64,000 bases of DNA from Tanytarsus gracilentus (taxonomy: Eukaryota; Arthropoda; Insecta; Diptera; Chironomidae): NCBI GenBank assembly GCA_038502055.1, contig JAXRKN010000043.1, forward strand, positions 7,378,001 through 7,442,000, read 5' to 3'. Under the pieces are notes generated by a model. It saw only the letters and a list, made by a program, of their open reading frames with translations. It was not told the DNA's origin and ran no database searches. Position numbers and translations under genes: made by a program. Within the stretch, counting starts at the first letter, position 1, and the number at the start of each line of letters is the position of its first letter. Of the stretch, positions 38,295 to 51,418 are shown piece after piece.

Positions 38295-41200
38295 ATGGCA
38301 AATAGCGATGGAAGTAGCGATGAATTCTTTGAGTGCGAAAGTCCATCCAAATTATCGGCGAAGTAAGTCAAAAAAGCTCCTTTAAAAGTATATTATTAAT
38401 TTTCATCAACATCCAGACGAGACTCTAAAGAGGAAAATCCATTCGACTTCAACAAGACATCGTCATCGGTGAAAGATGAAATTCTCGAAATTCAAAGACA
38501 ACAAGAGGAAAAGAAAGAGACGAAAAGCGATGAATTTCGCTTTGCGGAACCGAGATCGGTGAGTAGTGAAATATGCCATAATAAAATCGATTATCAAGTT
38601 ACACTACGGTCGGTCAACGATGTATGAATTAGTCATCATAATCATTAACACATTCTCATTTATTTTTAGAAACATCGGCAGCGTTTTAAAGAGCTAAAAT
38701 CGAGTCTCTACAACGACGACGACGGCGACGATGGAGCTGAAGCAGATTCTCAAAACCCTTCAAATAGTTCCGGCAAAAGTGTCGATGCCGCCTCAAAAAA
38801 TACCGTGCAATCATCGCATCCATATCGAGTGATAGAGAAAGATGGACTTTCGATTCATTCAATGCAATCGCTTGGCCGTGTTGGTCGAATTTTATCGGGA
38901 AGTTTAGATCCAGGTCCTTTGAGTATCAGTAAAGATTCGACCCTTCAAAATTTACAACTTGAATCGCCATCGAATGCAATTAGTGAAGAGTCCAATGAGA
39001 CTAAAAAGCCGGAAGACACACAGTCACAATCGAGCAATTATTCATTAGTCACAAGTGGAAATCAAATACAGCAGCTACAAGAACCGGATGTGATTGCAAG
39101 CACTAAATTGTCACAATCAAAAACTACTGATAGTGTAAGGCTCTCTATGTCGTATTTTAAAATAATTTTAATAGACTTTCATTTTAGATTACATCCACTG
39201 GATCTATGTCTCAACAGCAGCAACAACCTGTCGCTCCACCACGTCGAAAGCGCAACAAAAATCGAAAATTATCTTCGTCATCGGAAAATCAATCAATTAT
39301 TGGCGACCTTTCAATGAAAATTCCGGCAATTCCGCCAACAGTTCAAAACGAGGTCAATTATCAACCGTCTACGTCATCGGCAACTATGACTGTTACATCA
39401 ACGAAACCATCATTAGTGGAATTGAGGCCTGAAACAATTGAAACATCATCGACATCACGCATCTTACCTAGTCCTGCTACACTTCATGCCATCACGAAAG
39501 AAATCGAGAATTCTTTTAAAGAATCATCTCTCGAGTCACCAAATTCACCGCCATCGTCAATGAGCATTTCTTATCGATTTACGGGATCGCTTAGTAAAAT
39601 CTCAAATGCACAACCCTATCAGCACAAGACGAGTCCTTCAAATAGCGTAAAAAGCAACTCGGCGCCCGGGCGTGTAAGTTCAATGGATCCGCAACTCACC
39701 ATGAGCATAAATAAAGTGACGCAGGGAATTTTCTGCGTAAAGCCACAAGACGAGCTTGGCAATCGTGGCGAGAGCAATAATCATGAGAGTGAAAGGAAAA
39801 AGTCTACGGCAACAATTGAAGACGTTGAAAGATTGAGTCGAATGAGAAGTGAAATTTCATCGGGTGAGCGATTAAAGTTTCCCGGCATCGGTTCCAATAG
39901 TCTCGGTAATGACACAAGATATCGATCAGAAATGACTTTGATACAGGAGAGACGAAAATCAGCGGGCGATGAGGATGTCCTAAAGCAGCTAAATGTAAAT
40001 GTAAGTTTGAATATTGAAATAAATTTTAACGTATTTAATTTTATATCGTCAGGTTCGAATGAGATCTGATTCGGGCAAGTGTTTGACCGATCAAGAAATA
40101 TTGGAGCAAGTTCCTGTTAAAAATTTAGACACTGGTGAAAATTTTCCGCTTTCGGACGCTGTAGAAAAGACAGAACAGTGCATTAATCCATTATCGCTGT
40201 ATATTATGCAATATGCTTCACATATTCGAGAATCTGATGAGGAGTCAATTGGTGGCGTTACAATTAATTCTGAACTACCGCCAGGCGAAGAAGAAGAGGA
40301 AAATGAAGTTGAGGGCGGTCGCATACGAAGAAAAACTACAAGAATTAAGAAATTCTTCAAGGAAACTGCTCAAAAAGCAGCCAACAAAGCGAAATCAATT
40401 GCATCGGAAGTTTCGCACGCAAGACACAAAGAAGACATTGCAGAGATACCGGATTGTGCAAATCCTGAGTTTAATATTAAAATAAAGGCTAGTAAGACTA
40501 ATTCGGGGCCTTACGAGTTCTCAAAAATTCAGCATGTTCAAGACTTGTCGGGTGAGCACACGGGCGCTGTTTGGTGTATGAAATTTTCGCCTTGTGGTCG
40601 AATGCTGGCGACAGGAGGTCAGGATAAATTCCTTAGAATTTGGGTGCTAAAAGACGCTTTCTATCACTTTGAGGAACTAATTAAGAAATTTAATGCCGAT
40701 CAAAAGTCTTCGCCAACGCCCTCGCAAGAGTCTCTCGTCTCGCATCAATCATTTGAAGAGTCTGCACAAATACAACAAGCTGTTGCTTATTCAGCTGGTC
40801 CATTTGTCTCGATGCCCTATCGAACCTACTCCGGCCACACATCTGATCTTCTCGATGTCTCGTGGTCAAAATCGCATTTCATACTGTCAAGTTCAATGGA
40901 CAAAACGGTGAGATTGTGGCACATATCGAGACGTGAGTGCCTTTGTTGCTTTCAACACATCGAATTCGTTACTGCAATCGCTTTCCACCCACACGACGAT
41001 TCATTCTTTCTAAGTGGATCGCTCGACGGAAGAATTAGACTTTGGAATATCCCGAATAAAAAGGTAGCGTTAGTTTATTTTATAAAAATTTAATTAAAAA
41101 TTAAAATATTTCAGGTTTTTCTCTGGAATGAGATTGAAGGACGTCGGCAGCTGATAACGACCGTGAATTTCTGTCAAAATGGAAAATTCGCTGTGATAGG

Positions 41201-41834
41201 AACCTATGACGGTCGATGTCTCTTCTACACCACGGAGCAGTTAAAATATCACACACAAATTCACGTTCGATCAACACGTGGAAAAAATGCAACAGGTAGA
41301 AAAATCACGGGAATTGAGCCAATGCCGAATGAGGATAAGATTCTTGTGACGAGTAACGACAGTCGAATTAGACTTTATGATTTACGTGATCTGAATCTGA
41401 GCTGCAAGTATAAAGGCTACGTAAATGACTCGCAGCAGATTAAAGCATCGTTTAGTCACGATGGAAAGTACATCATAAGTGGAAGCGAAAATCAAAGCAT
41501 TTATTTGTGGAAAACTCATCATGATTTTACCAAATTGAGTTCGGTGCGACGCGATAGAAGTGACTTTTGGGAAGGCATTAAGGCTCATAATGCCACCGTG
41601 ACTTGTGCTATTTTTTCGCCACATCCCGAAACGATTATCAAGCCAGATATTGATAACGAGCTGAATTCAGGTGAAAAAGATAAGATTGATCCACTTGTGG
41701 AGCAGAGGACGAAAGGATGTGGCGGCTATGTGATGGTTAGTGTTGACTTTACTGGCTGTATTAAAGTTTTTGTCAATAAAACCAAACCAAAACACTCGAG
41801 CTTACCTTATACGGCGTATACGGCTGCTGACTGA
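38295..41834 (+). CDS. WDR44-like WD40-repeat protein
   Basis: Homologue of WDR44 (Rab11-binding protein), a cytoplasmic scaffold that binds active Rab11 on recycling endosomes in vertebrates. Exons 38295-38362, 38417-38558, 38670-39134, 39188-40000, 40053-41063 and 41115-41834 join to 1072 residues. The first 650 or so residues are Ser-rich and probably disordered, with poly-Gln and basic patches (PPRRKRNKNRK). A basic helical segment near RIKKFFKETAQKAANKAK precedes the WD40 region, which runs from about 660 to 1060. Repeats include HTGAVWCMKFSPCGRMLA, a long insert before HTSDLLDVSWSK, and several with terminal LW or IW dipeptides. The early GAVWC repeat and the conserved basic segment are what point to WDR44. 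It is convergent with warts across 1.05 kb. Confidence 0.85.
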
Positions 41835-42883
41835 TGGTTGGAAAATAATAGTAACATCTTAACTCATTTCCCTTAGTGAAGGCCACTTTGATCCTTGATA
41901 AATATATATATATATTGCCATGAACTATTTATTGTTATCGTAGACCATCCAGTGAGATGATGCAAAATTTGTTGCCTAAATTTCAAACTCTAACTGTTAA
42001 AATTAATGTTTGCTCTCTCATTGGAAAATCCACTGATTTTTATTTTGCAATTTTATTATTATTTTGGGCTTTATTTTAATGTTGAACGCACCAATAAATT
42101 ATGCAAATTTATTATTTATGTAATCCTCCCCACATAATCCAAAACTATACGCTGACTTTTCATCTTTAGCTAGATAGAAATTTTAAAAACTCTAATAATG
42201 AGCGAGCATGTATACAATTGCTTGAGATAATAAAAATTTATGACAAAGTATCGCTAGAATTTACACAAATAATTTTAAAATTTCTTTTCAGGATCAAAAA
42301 CAGTAAAATTTTGCTCATATTTTAAATAATTTTCTTCTTTATTAATTTATATCAAATTATTAACAATTTACCCTACAAAAAAAATCAACATGTTCTCAAA
42401 GAAAGAAAAAAAATCTTACAAACTCATTTCGCATTTCGCTTTCAAAAGTAATTTTTTCATCCATAAATTTTAAACGCTACAAAAAAATTGAATATTAATT
42501 TAAAATTGATTTAAAATATGTCCATACATCGTAATAGATAAAATATATGTATAATAATTGTTTAATTACAAAAAATTCATCATGGAAACCAAAATGGCTT
42601 TCAAGTTCCTTCCACACAAAAAAATGTAGGCACATTTTTTACAAAAAGGCATTTTTTTTACTTTTTCGCACACAAAAAAACTAAAAATTTCTTCTTTCAT
42701 GAACGATTAAAAATTCTCTTTTTTTGGGTTGAAGATAGAAAAACGTAAAACGCTGACAATTTTCATCGCTTTTCCTTTCTTCGGCAATGAAAACTTTCTG
42801 CAAAAATTTATTGATGATATTAAAAAAGTGACTAGTGCATATTTTTTCCCTCTCTGATCTCAAAAAGACATGAAGGTACATTT
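41835..42883. other. Convergent 3' regions of the WDR44-like gene and warts
   Basis: AT-rich spacer holding the 3' UTRs of two convergent genes. An (AT)n run lies near 41904-41915 and several AATAAA or TTTATT motifs are present on both strands. Nothing else is recognised. Confidence 0.5.
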
Positions 42884-45800
42884 TCAGACGTAAATCGCAT
42901 TTGTCTGGTTGTTTTCATTGCCATCCAATGAAATTTTATAATCCGCTTCGTCGTCGAAGAATCGTCTAAATGTAAATTCAAAGAAACCATGATGGAATGG
43001 CTTAGAGCTATCAATCACTTCGCCGAATGAGTCATCGTCGCTTGCGCTGTCGCGCATTTTATCAGTGTCCACTGGATCGAAGTTCGATGTGTCGGTTGGA
43101 TGGATAATTCGCGGCTCAAAGAGCGCCTGCTGACTTCTCAGCTCTTTCGTCCAATCGATTTGCTTCAAGAACGGATGTGATTTAATTTCATCGACAATTT
43201 TACCAAGTCGTTCTTCCTCGCCTCGACATAATCTCAAAATGATGTCTGATGCGTCCGCGGTGAGCTTTGCTTGGGGTGGAATTTTCAGCGTTTGTCTCCA
43301 ATGAATTACCTGCAATTTTTTTTAAATTAATTTAAGTAAAAATTGAGATTTCATTGGAATTTACCTTGAATTGCGTTTCTTCAGGTGTCTGTGCGAAAAA
43401 TGGTGGTTGACCTACCAACATTTCATAGAGAATAACGCCCACACTCCACCAGTCACATAACTGTGTATAGCCACTTCGTAATAAAACCTCAGGTGCTGTT
43501 TTAAGTGAAGTGAATTGCGTTAAATTTTTCATTAAATTAAAATTATTAAGACTTACCGATATAATTTGGAGTTCCAACAATCGAATGAGCTTTTGCTCGA
43601 TTTTTCTCTCGGAATTTCCTCCTATAAAAAAATTAACGTTAAGTTTTTAAAAATAAATAATTTTAAATATTTTTTTACCTCTCCAATGGCGGTGGTATCT
43701 CGGAAACTCCGTTCTTACTCCAAGCCTCCATTGAGTCTTGTCGAGCGTGATCACCTACGGTTAAATTATTTAAATTATCTAGCGTGTCCTCATAAACTTC
43801 GAAATCTCACCATTCTTTTGATAATATTTAGAGTCGTGCGTCCATCTAAATCCCGTACAAAGTCCAAAATCCGTTAATTTTATGTGTCCTTTCTTATCGA
43901 TGAGAATATTGTCAGGTTTTATGTCCCTAAAAAAATAATTAATTGAGATTTTTTAATAGACTTAATTTAATTTAACTCACCTATGGATGAAACCCATTTT
44001 ATGTACACTATCAATGGCACACGTGAGTTCGGCTATGTAAAATCGAGCAAGTTCCTCTTCGAAAATTCCCTTTTTAATTAATAACGACATGAGATCTCCA
44101 CCTATAAATAAATTTTAATTAATTAATCCAAAAAGAAATTAAATTTTAATTAATCACTTTAAAAATAATTAAAGCTCAACTCACCAGGTATGTAATCCAT
44201 AACAAAGTACAAATTATCCTTATCTTGGAAGCTGTAGTAGAGCTTCACAACCCATTCATTGTCAGCCTCCGCCAAAATGTCTCGTTCGGCTTTCACATGT
44301 GCCACTTGATTTCTCTTCAACACGTCCGCCTTTCTAAGGGTCTTCATCGCATAGAGATGATTTGGCGTGTCAATTTTCCTCACCAAATTAACCTCGCCAA
44401 ATGCACCCTTGCCAATCATCTTTATCTTCACAAACATTGATTTATCCATTTTGGCTCGTTTTAAGCGAATATAATTCGATTCCTTTTGATTGAGCAATTT
44501 TCTCATCTCAATTTTTGTCTCGTCGGGCATCTTCATTTTTGCCATTTCTCGCTCGAGTTGATTGCGTCGATAGAGTCGCTGCTTGTGAGACTTGAGGACA
44601 TTCTCGATGTGCTGCTCCATGAAGAACTTATAGGCTTGCGGTGAGTAGTGACGAACTTTGCATTCGAATCTCTCTTCCTCCTTTTCCTTACTCAAATTTC
44701 TTCTTTCGGGAATCGGCGATTGATGCTTTATCTTACGCATAGTATCGAGGTCACTCACGCTGAGGTCGTTGTTTCCGCTATTAGTTTGCTTTTGCATCGA
44801 GTTCTGGAGACTCTTCACAGACTTCGGTAAGGGTGGCGTGGTCAATAAATTATTATTGTTAATATTATTCGTATTTCCATTCACAATTGTCGTACAGTTA
44901 CTATTAATGCTAGCATTATTATTATTTATATTGTTTAAAATCTCAGATGAGCACGATGATGTAAAATTTCCATTATTGTTACTTGTAGACTAGAATGAGA
45001 TAAATAATTTTAGCACTTCATCGACTAATTTAAATTAATTACTCACCATCGACGTGTTATTATTATTGTTATTCGAATAGGGTGGAGGTGGTGGAGGATT
45101 TCGTGAAGAAGAAGCTGGCGGTTGAGCTCTTAGTGCCATCATTGTCGCGTAGGATGGCGGCGGTTCAGCGGTGTGAATTGTTGGCGAGTTATTTCCACTC
45201 GTTCCACCGTTATTGCTACTCGACGTGAGACCAGGTGTGGAGGGAGGTGTCAGCGACTTTGTGCTGCTGCTTGAGCTCGAAGCGACTATGATGGGAGGCG
45301 TTTGAGGTGGAGTTTGCATAGCTTGCTTCTGTTGCCATGACGTCGCATATGATGGTGGAGCCTGTGGCAAGGATGTGGGCGTTGTTGCGGTTGATGGCGC
45401 TATTGGTGCTACGGCAGTTTGAAGAATTGGCTTTTGAACTTGCGTCGACTTCACGGAGTGCATAATGATTGGATGTTGAGTCTTCGTTTGACGTGAAGGC
45501 GTCCAGGAGGCGGGCACGAGAGGTATTGGTCGATTGATTGTCGAATGTGAAGCAGATCCTTGTGAGACAGTGATGGGACTGGGAGAGCTGAGACTTGCTG
45601 AGCCCACGGAAGTGCCACTGTAGATTCCTGAACTTGGACTCTTTCGATAGTCTTGCGTTGGACTTTGACGACTGTGAATTGATGCTGTATAGCTTGGCGG
45701 TGCTAGCGGCGTGATTGGATAGGGAGGCGGTGGTTCTGCGATGCTGTTGCCATTCTGATAGAGCGAAAGGGTGGTTTGAATTTGTGGCTGTTGCTGAGAT

Positions 45801-47010
45801 CCTGGTGTTCGTCCTTGTACTAGCATTCCTTGTCTTAAATTATTTAAATTACTATTTGGCGCCACGGGAGATGCACCTCGTGCTGGACTCTGCGATTGTA
45901 TTTGTCCATTGCGACTCGACGCTGCCGTGGCTGGTGACATTCTCTTAAAATATTGCTGATAGGGCGATGGTGTTGAGCTGTTCGAAGAGCGTGGCGGAGG
46001 AACTGGCGGAATTTCATTGTAACTCGAGTGTGATGGACATGGAGAGGGAGAGTATGGAGCGTTTGTCGTCACACTCGTCGCTCGACTACAATTTTGCATC
46101 ATCTGCTGATTGGGATGTGGACTATCGGAACTGCAAATTTAAAGTCATTCAAATAATTTTCAATTAAATCAAATTTGTTGTTAGCTACCTAGAATTTGAA
46201 TTTGAATCAAGTGCCGGACTCTGTCGAGGATGATGCGGTAATTCACGTTCTATGCTTGGCTTTCGTGGTAATTTTGGAACTAGTGCAGGCGCCTACAAGA
46301 AGATCGAGACAGCGATAAATTAATTTTTTTTATTTGCCTCTAAAAATTTCTTTATGAGTTGTTAATTGAGGTGTAACTCGATGCTGCTTTTGAGTGAGTG
46401 ATAAAAAATTTCTTTCTCAAAACAAAAAATCTTACATTTTTTTTGATAATAAATTAAAAAACCGTAACTAATAGATCGCGCATTCCTCGCGCAAAAAGAA
46501 ACTCGTTTGCTTCTTTTTTAATCGTCACGAGATGCACGAGAAAGAGATAATTTGCGTAATATGACAATGATGATGTCCAATAATTGCAAAGGGAAATGAT
46601 GTTGCCTCAGCAACTTAAGCAACGACATTGAGATTACACGCACAATGCAAAATGAACCGTTAAATATTGAAATAGAATAATAAAAATCGAGTTTAAGGAA
46701 TTAATATCGCAATAATTGGGGATGCACTTACATCGCAGCTGTTTATTCCGGCTTGAGAGAGCATTTGACGTATTAGAAGAACTTCTCGTTCTAGGTTTTG
46801 TGATGTGGTTGGCTGCAATTTAGTTTGATAAGCATTTGAATTTTTTAGCGCTAATTCGTGACTCACCGTTTGTGACATTTGAGGCTGTCCCGCTGATGCG
46901 TCGACGGAATTGGCAAATTGCGACAATTCGTTTCTTATCATTGCCATTGCATTTGAATTGTAGGTGGGCGTTCTCGCCGTCGAAGGCGTCCTTCCGCCTG
47001 AAGAATTCAT
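42884..47010 (-). CDS. wts: Warts, LATS/NDR-family kinase of the Hippo pathway
   Basis: Ser/Thr kinase that phosphorylates Yorkie and restrains growth. Ten exons join in frame: 47010-46732, 46292-46189, 46130-45050, 44989-44185, 44101-43981, 43926-43811, 43754-43679, 43621-43557, 43495-43365 and 43309-42884, giving 1067 residues. The long N-terminal half is Pro/Ser/Gln-rich with five PPxY motifs (PPPY, PPSY three times, and PPPY near the Asn run) that fit Yorkie WW-domain binding. The Mob/Mats-binding basic helix is around SPQAYKFFMEQHIENVL. The kinase domain starts near 675 with GKGAFGEV, then HRDIKPDN, DFGLC and activation-loop AHSIVGTPNY, with the NDR-type insert before the activation-loop end. 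The AGC hydrophobic motif FEFTFRRFF is near the C-terminus. The exon 2 donor (GTAGCT) is weak, so that boundary is the least certain. Further 5' exons may exist. Confidence 0.93.
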
Positions 47011-50000
47011 TGCTGGTGCCGCTAATGAAGCTGATCATATCACAGACACCCCGAGAAAGTGATAAATGGAGGAGAAAAATAGTTTTTCGATAAACACTAA
47101 AAACTATTTTTTGATTTTTCTCTCTTTAGAGTTTTTAATTTTTTAATTACTTTTATTTTTGATTTTTCAAGGCACAGAGTTATATCTGAAAAATGAATAA
47201 AATTAATTTTTAAAAATTTCCATCCCTTAAAGTTAATAAAAAAAATCTCTCAATTCTTTTTTAAAGCACACCGAAAAAAAAAATATTTTTGGAATGCAAA
47301 TTGAATGATATTTTTTTGTGTGTAAAATAATTTTTTTTCTCTCTCTTCTTAAGTTCACATGTACATGTGTACGCAAAAAAATGTGAGAAGAGCTCGCGCT
47401 TCCATTTAAAACGAGTTTTGTTGTCTTTAATTCTTTTTTTTGCATTCTTCTTCAAGGAAAAATCGCACGAGTTTGTTTATTTTTGGTTGTGGAATATCAT
47501 ATCATATGTGGATTGGATATTGATTCTTCTTTTATTATTATTTGGAGCCATCTTCGTGTGGGCTATTTTTAAATCGATGAATAAAAATTCTCATCTCTTT
47601 TTTTTATTGGTGAAGGGAGAATGGCCATCCTTTATAACTTCATCTTCCTTGCTGCACAGCTTGAGAATTTTTGGTATGAAAGCGGAAGTGGAAGTTTGTT
47701 GGTATGTGGAGGTCAAAATTTAATATTATTGAGATGGATTAAGAACTGGATTTCAAAAATGATCCTTCATAAATAAAATTTTGAGCTCTGGATGTAATCT
47801 CAAAGCTTCCGGGTTCAAAAATAGTTTGGTTAATTTCACAAACTCAGTGAGTACACCTTAAGAAAGATATTTTTAACGAGAAATTCCTTGAACAGTCCTC
47901 ATAAATTTCCCCTCTCCATGAAACGTTTCTCAAGCAGATGATTAAAAATATTTTTTATTACTTTTTCAAAAAAGTGACATTTGATAGTCTTAAAATAATT
48001 CTGAGAAAAAATTCAATCGAGCAGGATTTTTTATAGCTAAGCAATTAGGAAATTCCTTCTTAAATGTTTCTTCTTTTTCCTGCATCTTGGTGATAATTAT
48101 TTAATATTTTCTAGTGGGATGAAAATGACAAAGAAACGACTTTTGTCCCAATAAAATACAGCTGTGTTTTATTTTTTTGCAGCACATTAAAATGTGTTAA
48201 ATAATTACTATTTATAAAAAGTGTCAAAAATCATGTGAAACATAATTAAATTTTCAAGAATGTGCAGTCCAAAAAATTCAGACATTCCAATTAAACTCAA
48301 ATTTCATGACTATCGATTCTGTCCATATTTTAAGCCTCAAAATATCTTCATGACTTCCCCGAAATAAAAGTGATGATGATATCTTTCAATAACAAAAAAT
48401 TTAATTTATTTAAATTCGCCGCATGAGAGAAAAGTTCAGCAAAAAGCCGAAAAAAGACCGAAGAGAGCGTTTTAAACTTTAAGCAAAAAAAAAATTAGCA
48501 AATAATCGGCGCACATAATTTTAATAAACAAAATCATCTTTGCAACCGAAAATCTAAAAATAAACGACCAAAGAATTTCGATTGGAATCTCACATTCCTC
48601 AGAGATTTCCTTTGCGTACTCTACAACTTTCCTCCTTTTTTTTCTCGCTTCTCACTCCAGCCAAGAATTTAAACTTTATTTATTTAGCATCGCAATGCAT
48701 TTATTAAAAATCTTGATTAAAAATGTTTTTTGATTTTAATCGGTTATTTTTACTCTAAACATCGATGATCGAGAGAAAAATTAAATAAATTTGCAATGAA
48801 ATTTTTCTTCACTTTTAATTTTGGACAAAAAAAATCACATTGGTATTTCGACATTTTTTACGTTCGTTTGTGTTGTGTATGTACAATAAAGTGATCGCAT
48901 GTGTGCTCACTACATACATCATATTTTTCATGTGCTGCTTTGTATTAAAAAAAGAAATATTTTGACTAACTTATCGAAAATTCAAACTCTTTTTTTTTCA
49001 CATTTATATTGAAATTCTCAATGATGCAAAAGAAGATGATCATCTCGAGTGTATATTGACATTCCACAGCGAGTGCAATTTAATATTTCGAATATAATTG
49101 TAAACATATTGATAAGAGATGAGCGATAGCTTTTTGAGAGACGATCTTTCGGGAATTTTTTACTCACCTTTTAAAAACTTTTAAATATATTTTTTTACTA
49201 AAAAATATTTTTTTACTTTCTTATTTTTTTAATCACTACAATTTGCGTTTGGACTCTGGTGCCTCAAAATTTTCTATTCACCTATGATCACTCAACAATT
49301 TCGACACAATTTTTATTGTCTTTAATGATTTTTAATGACAAATAAGCAGTGGGAAAAATATAAAATAAAAATTTCTCATTTCACTATCTCCACTACGTCC
49401 ATTCCAATTGGGTTTTTATTTGCTCAATTTTTGTATTTTTTTTCGCATTTCGTCGCTAAATTTCTTGAATGTTTGCTTTTGGCGAGCGGAAAGAGCATCG
49501 TGGTCACATTTTCAAACCATTTCTTGCATCCTTTTCATCTTTTTTCCGCACAAGAATTGGATAACACTTAAAAAAATTCCTTCATTTGGCGAGAAAGAGA
49601 GCTGAGATAATTTTTTTTTGCGATTTTAAATCACTTTATAATCCATTCGCGCATGACTTTCGGCCTAGTTCACGACTAAACTACAAACATAAGCGATTAA
49701 AGTTAAAAAATTCTTTAAAGAACTACGAAAAATGTAATTAAAAAAATAATAAAAGAATGAGTTTAAGGAAAAATAGATTAAAAAGTCTTATGTCGAAAAA
49801 TAATGTTCAGAGCATTAGCGCTGAATAAAGCCAAAGGAATTTAACTGCCTGCATACCCATTACTTTCAGCTGAATGAACATTTTTCTTATAAGATTTATT
49901 TGAATTGTAACGGATGATTTTTATTAAAATTTAATGTAATTTAGTCAATGAAGAAGTAAAAAAAATTAAGTTTGATTTTTTTATGTTTTGAATTTTAATT

Positions 50001-50170
50001 TACTGAAACATACATTTTTTAAGAAACTAAAAAATATTAAATTTTAATCATTTTTATTTTAAATATTTTTTCCGATATTTTCCAAAAGCTTCAAAGCTTT
50101 TTTTCATTCAAAAGCTTCAGACATTTGTTTACATTTAAAAAAATTGTAAAAAGACAAATTTAAATTAAAA
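47011..50170. other. No coding gene recognised; upstream of warts and PQBP1
   Basis: AT-rich sequence between the warts ATG (minus strand) and the PQBP1 ATG (plus strand). It should contain the warts promoter and any non-coding first exons. Open frames such as 47367-47723 have Phe/Leu/Ile-rich translations typical of AT-rich noise. I see no repeat or RNA gene I can support. Confidence 0.4.
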
Positions 50171-51203
50171 ATGCCTCTCCCAGCTGCTCTTTTAAATAAA
50201 TTAAAGAAGCGTGGACTTGTTGGCAATGAGTCGAAAGGTAAGAACATCAAGATAATTAAATTTGGTTTGATTTAAAGCGAAAAATCCTTAATTTTAGTTC
50301 AAGAGGAGGTTTTTGTGGAAAATCATGATCCCGACGAAGAAATAAATCCGGAAAACTATGAATATCATTCAAAAAAGCGCGATAATAATCAATGGATGCA
50401 GAAGGTCAAGCGGAGATTTAAAGAGACAACAAATGGAGTTAAAGGATGTCCCAACAAGTAAATTTAACTAACTTTTATTGATTAAAATAATTGAATCGAA
50501 ATTAACTTTAAGATGGAACTTTTATCATGTGTGCACTGTTTTCTGTCTCGAGCGTTGGGGTGAAGGAACTGAGAAGCCATCGAAAAAGTATAGAGAACGT
50601 TTTCAACGACTCCTCGAACGCTATCCATTGCCTAAAAAAAGCAATTGGGTATTTATTTGGGATGCCGGATGTGAGTGTTATTACTTTTGGAACAAGGACG
50701 ATGACTCTGTCTCATGGTTGCCACCGAAGCACCCAAAAGCAGTGATTGGAAAGTCAGCGGCAACGCTAAGAAGTGAGAAAGACATGCCGGACTTAACGCA
50801 AGAGTCACTGGATGAGCCACAAATGCCACTTATGCCACCTCCGAGTCGATCGCCTCCAGCGTCTCAAGAATATCATCATAAGCCATCAATTCCAAAGAAG
50901 AATAAATCGCGCGATCTTGAGAAAATTCTTCGCACAAAGAAGGGTCGTCGTCAATTCTATGAAAATTCTCAAATCGTCGATCCAATGGATCCTTCAGCAT
51001 ATTCAGATATTCCAAAAGGTCGTTGGAGTGCAGGTCTCGAGGCTGAAATTAAAGATGTTGACTCAACTCCAGTTCAACGTCCATCGCAATCATCCGGAGA
51101 CATATTGAGGAATAAAGGAAAAAGAAAAGAACTAGAGGAGGAGAATTCCGATGATGAAACAGAAGGAAAGCGACAAAGATATAGCGACGATGATATGGAA
51201 TAA
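50171..51203 (+). CDS. PQBP1 homologue (polyglutamine-binding protein 1)
   Basis: Nuclear WW-domain protein that in animals links the spliceosome (U5-15kD) to transcription. Exons 50171-50237, 50298-50457 and 50513-51203 join to 305 residues. The protein opens with MPLPAALLNKLKKRGL, the conserved PQBP1 N-terminus. A WW-like domain has its core at CYYFWNKDDDSVSWLPP, followed by the usual HP-kA segment. The charged middle is RK/E-rich. The C-terminus carries DPMDPSAYSDIPKGRWSAGL, the conserved U5-15kD-binding tail. Between N-terminus and WW there is an insect-type insertion with WNFYHVCTVFCLERWG. It lies 215 bp upstream of the ERGIC2 homologue on the same strand. Confidence 0.9.
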
Positions 51204-51418
51204 AAGAATAAGAATAAAAAATCAATTTATGACATAAAATTTCATGTATATAAGAAGTTTCAAGCATACATCGAGGGGCTCTTCCCTTCACATTATTTTT
51301 AAAAACATAAACTTTGGTAATATCGACAGTCACCATCATAAGTATTCGTCAACACTTTGTCGTTATCAAAACAGAAGAATTTTTTTTTACACATTTAAGT
51401 CAAAATAAGCCGCATAAA

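Noticed and set aside
47367..47723. 118-codon open frame with a possible membrane segment upstream of warts
   Set aside because: AT-rich noise with Phe/Leu/Ile runs and a non-ATG start; no conserved motif.
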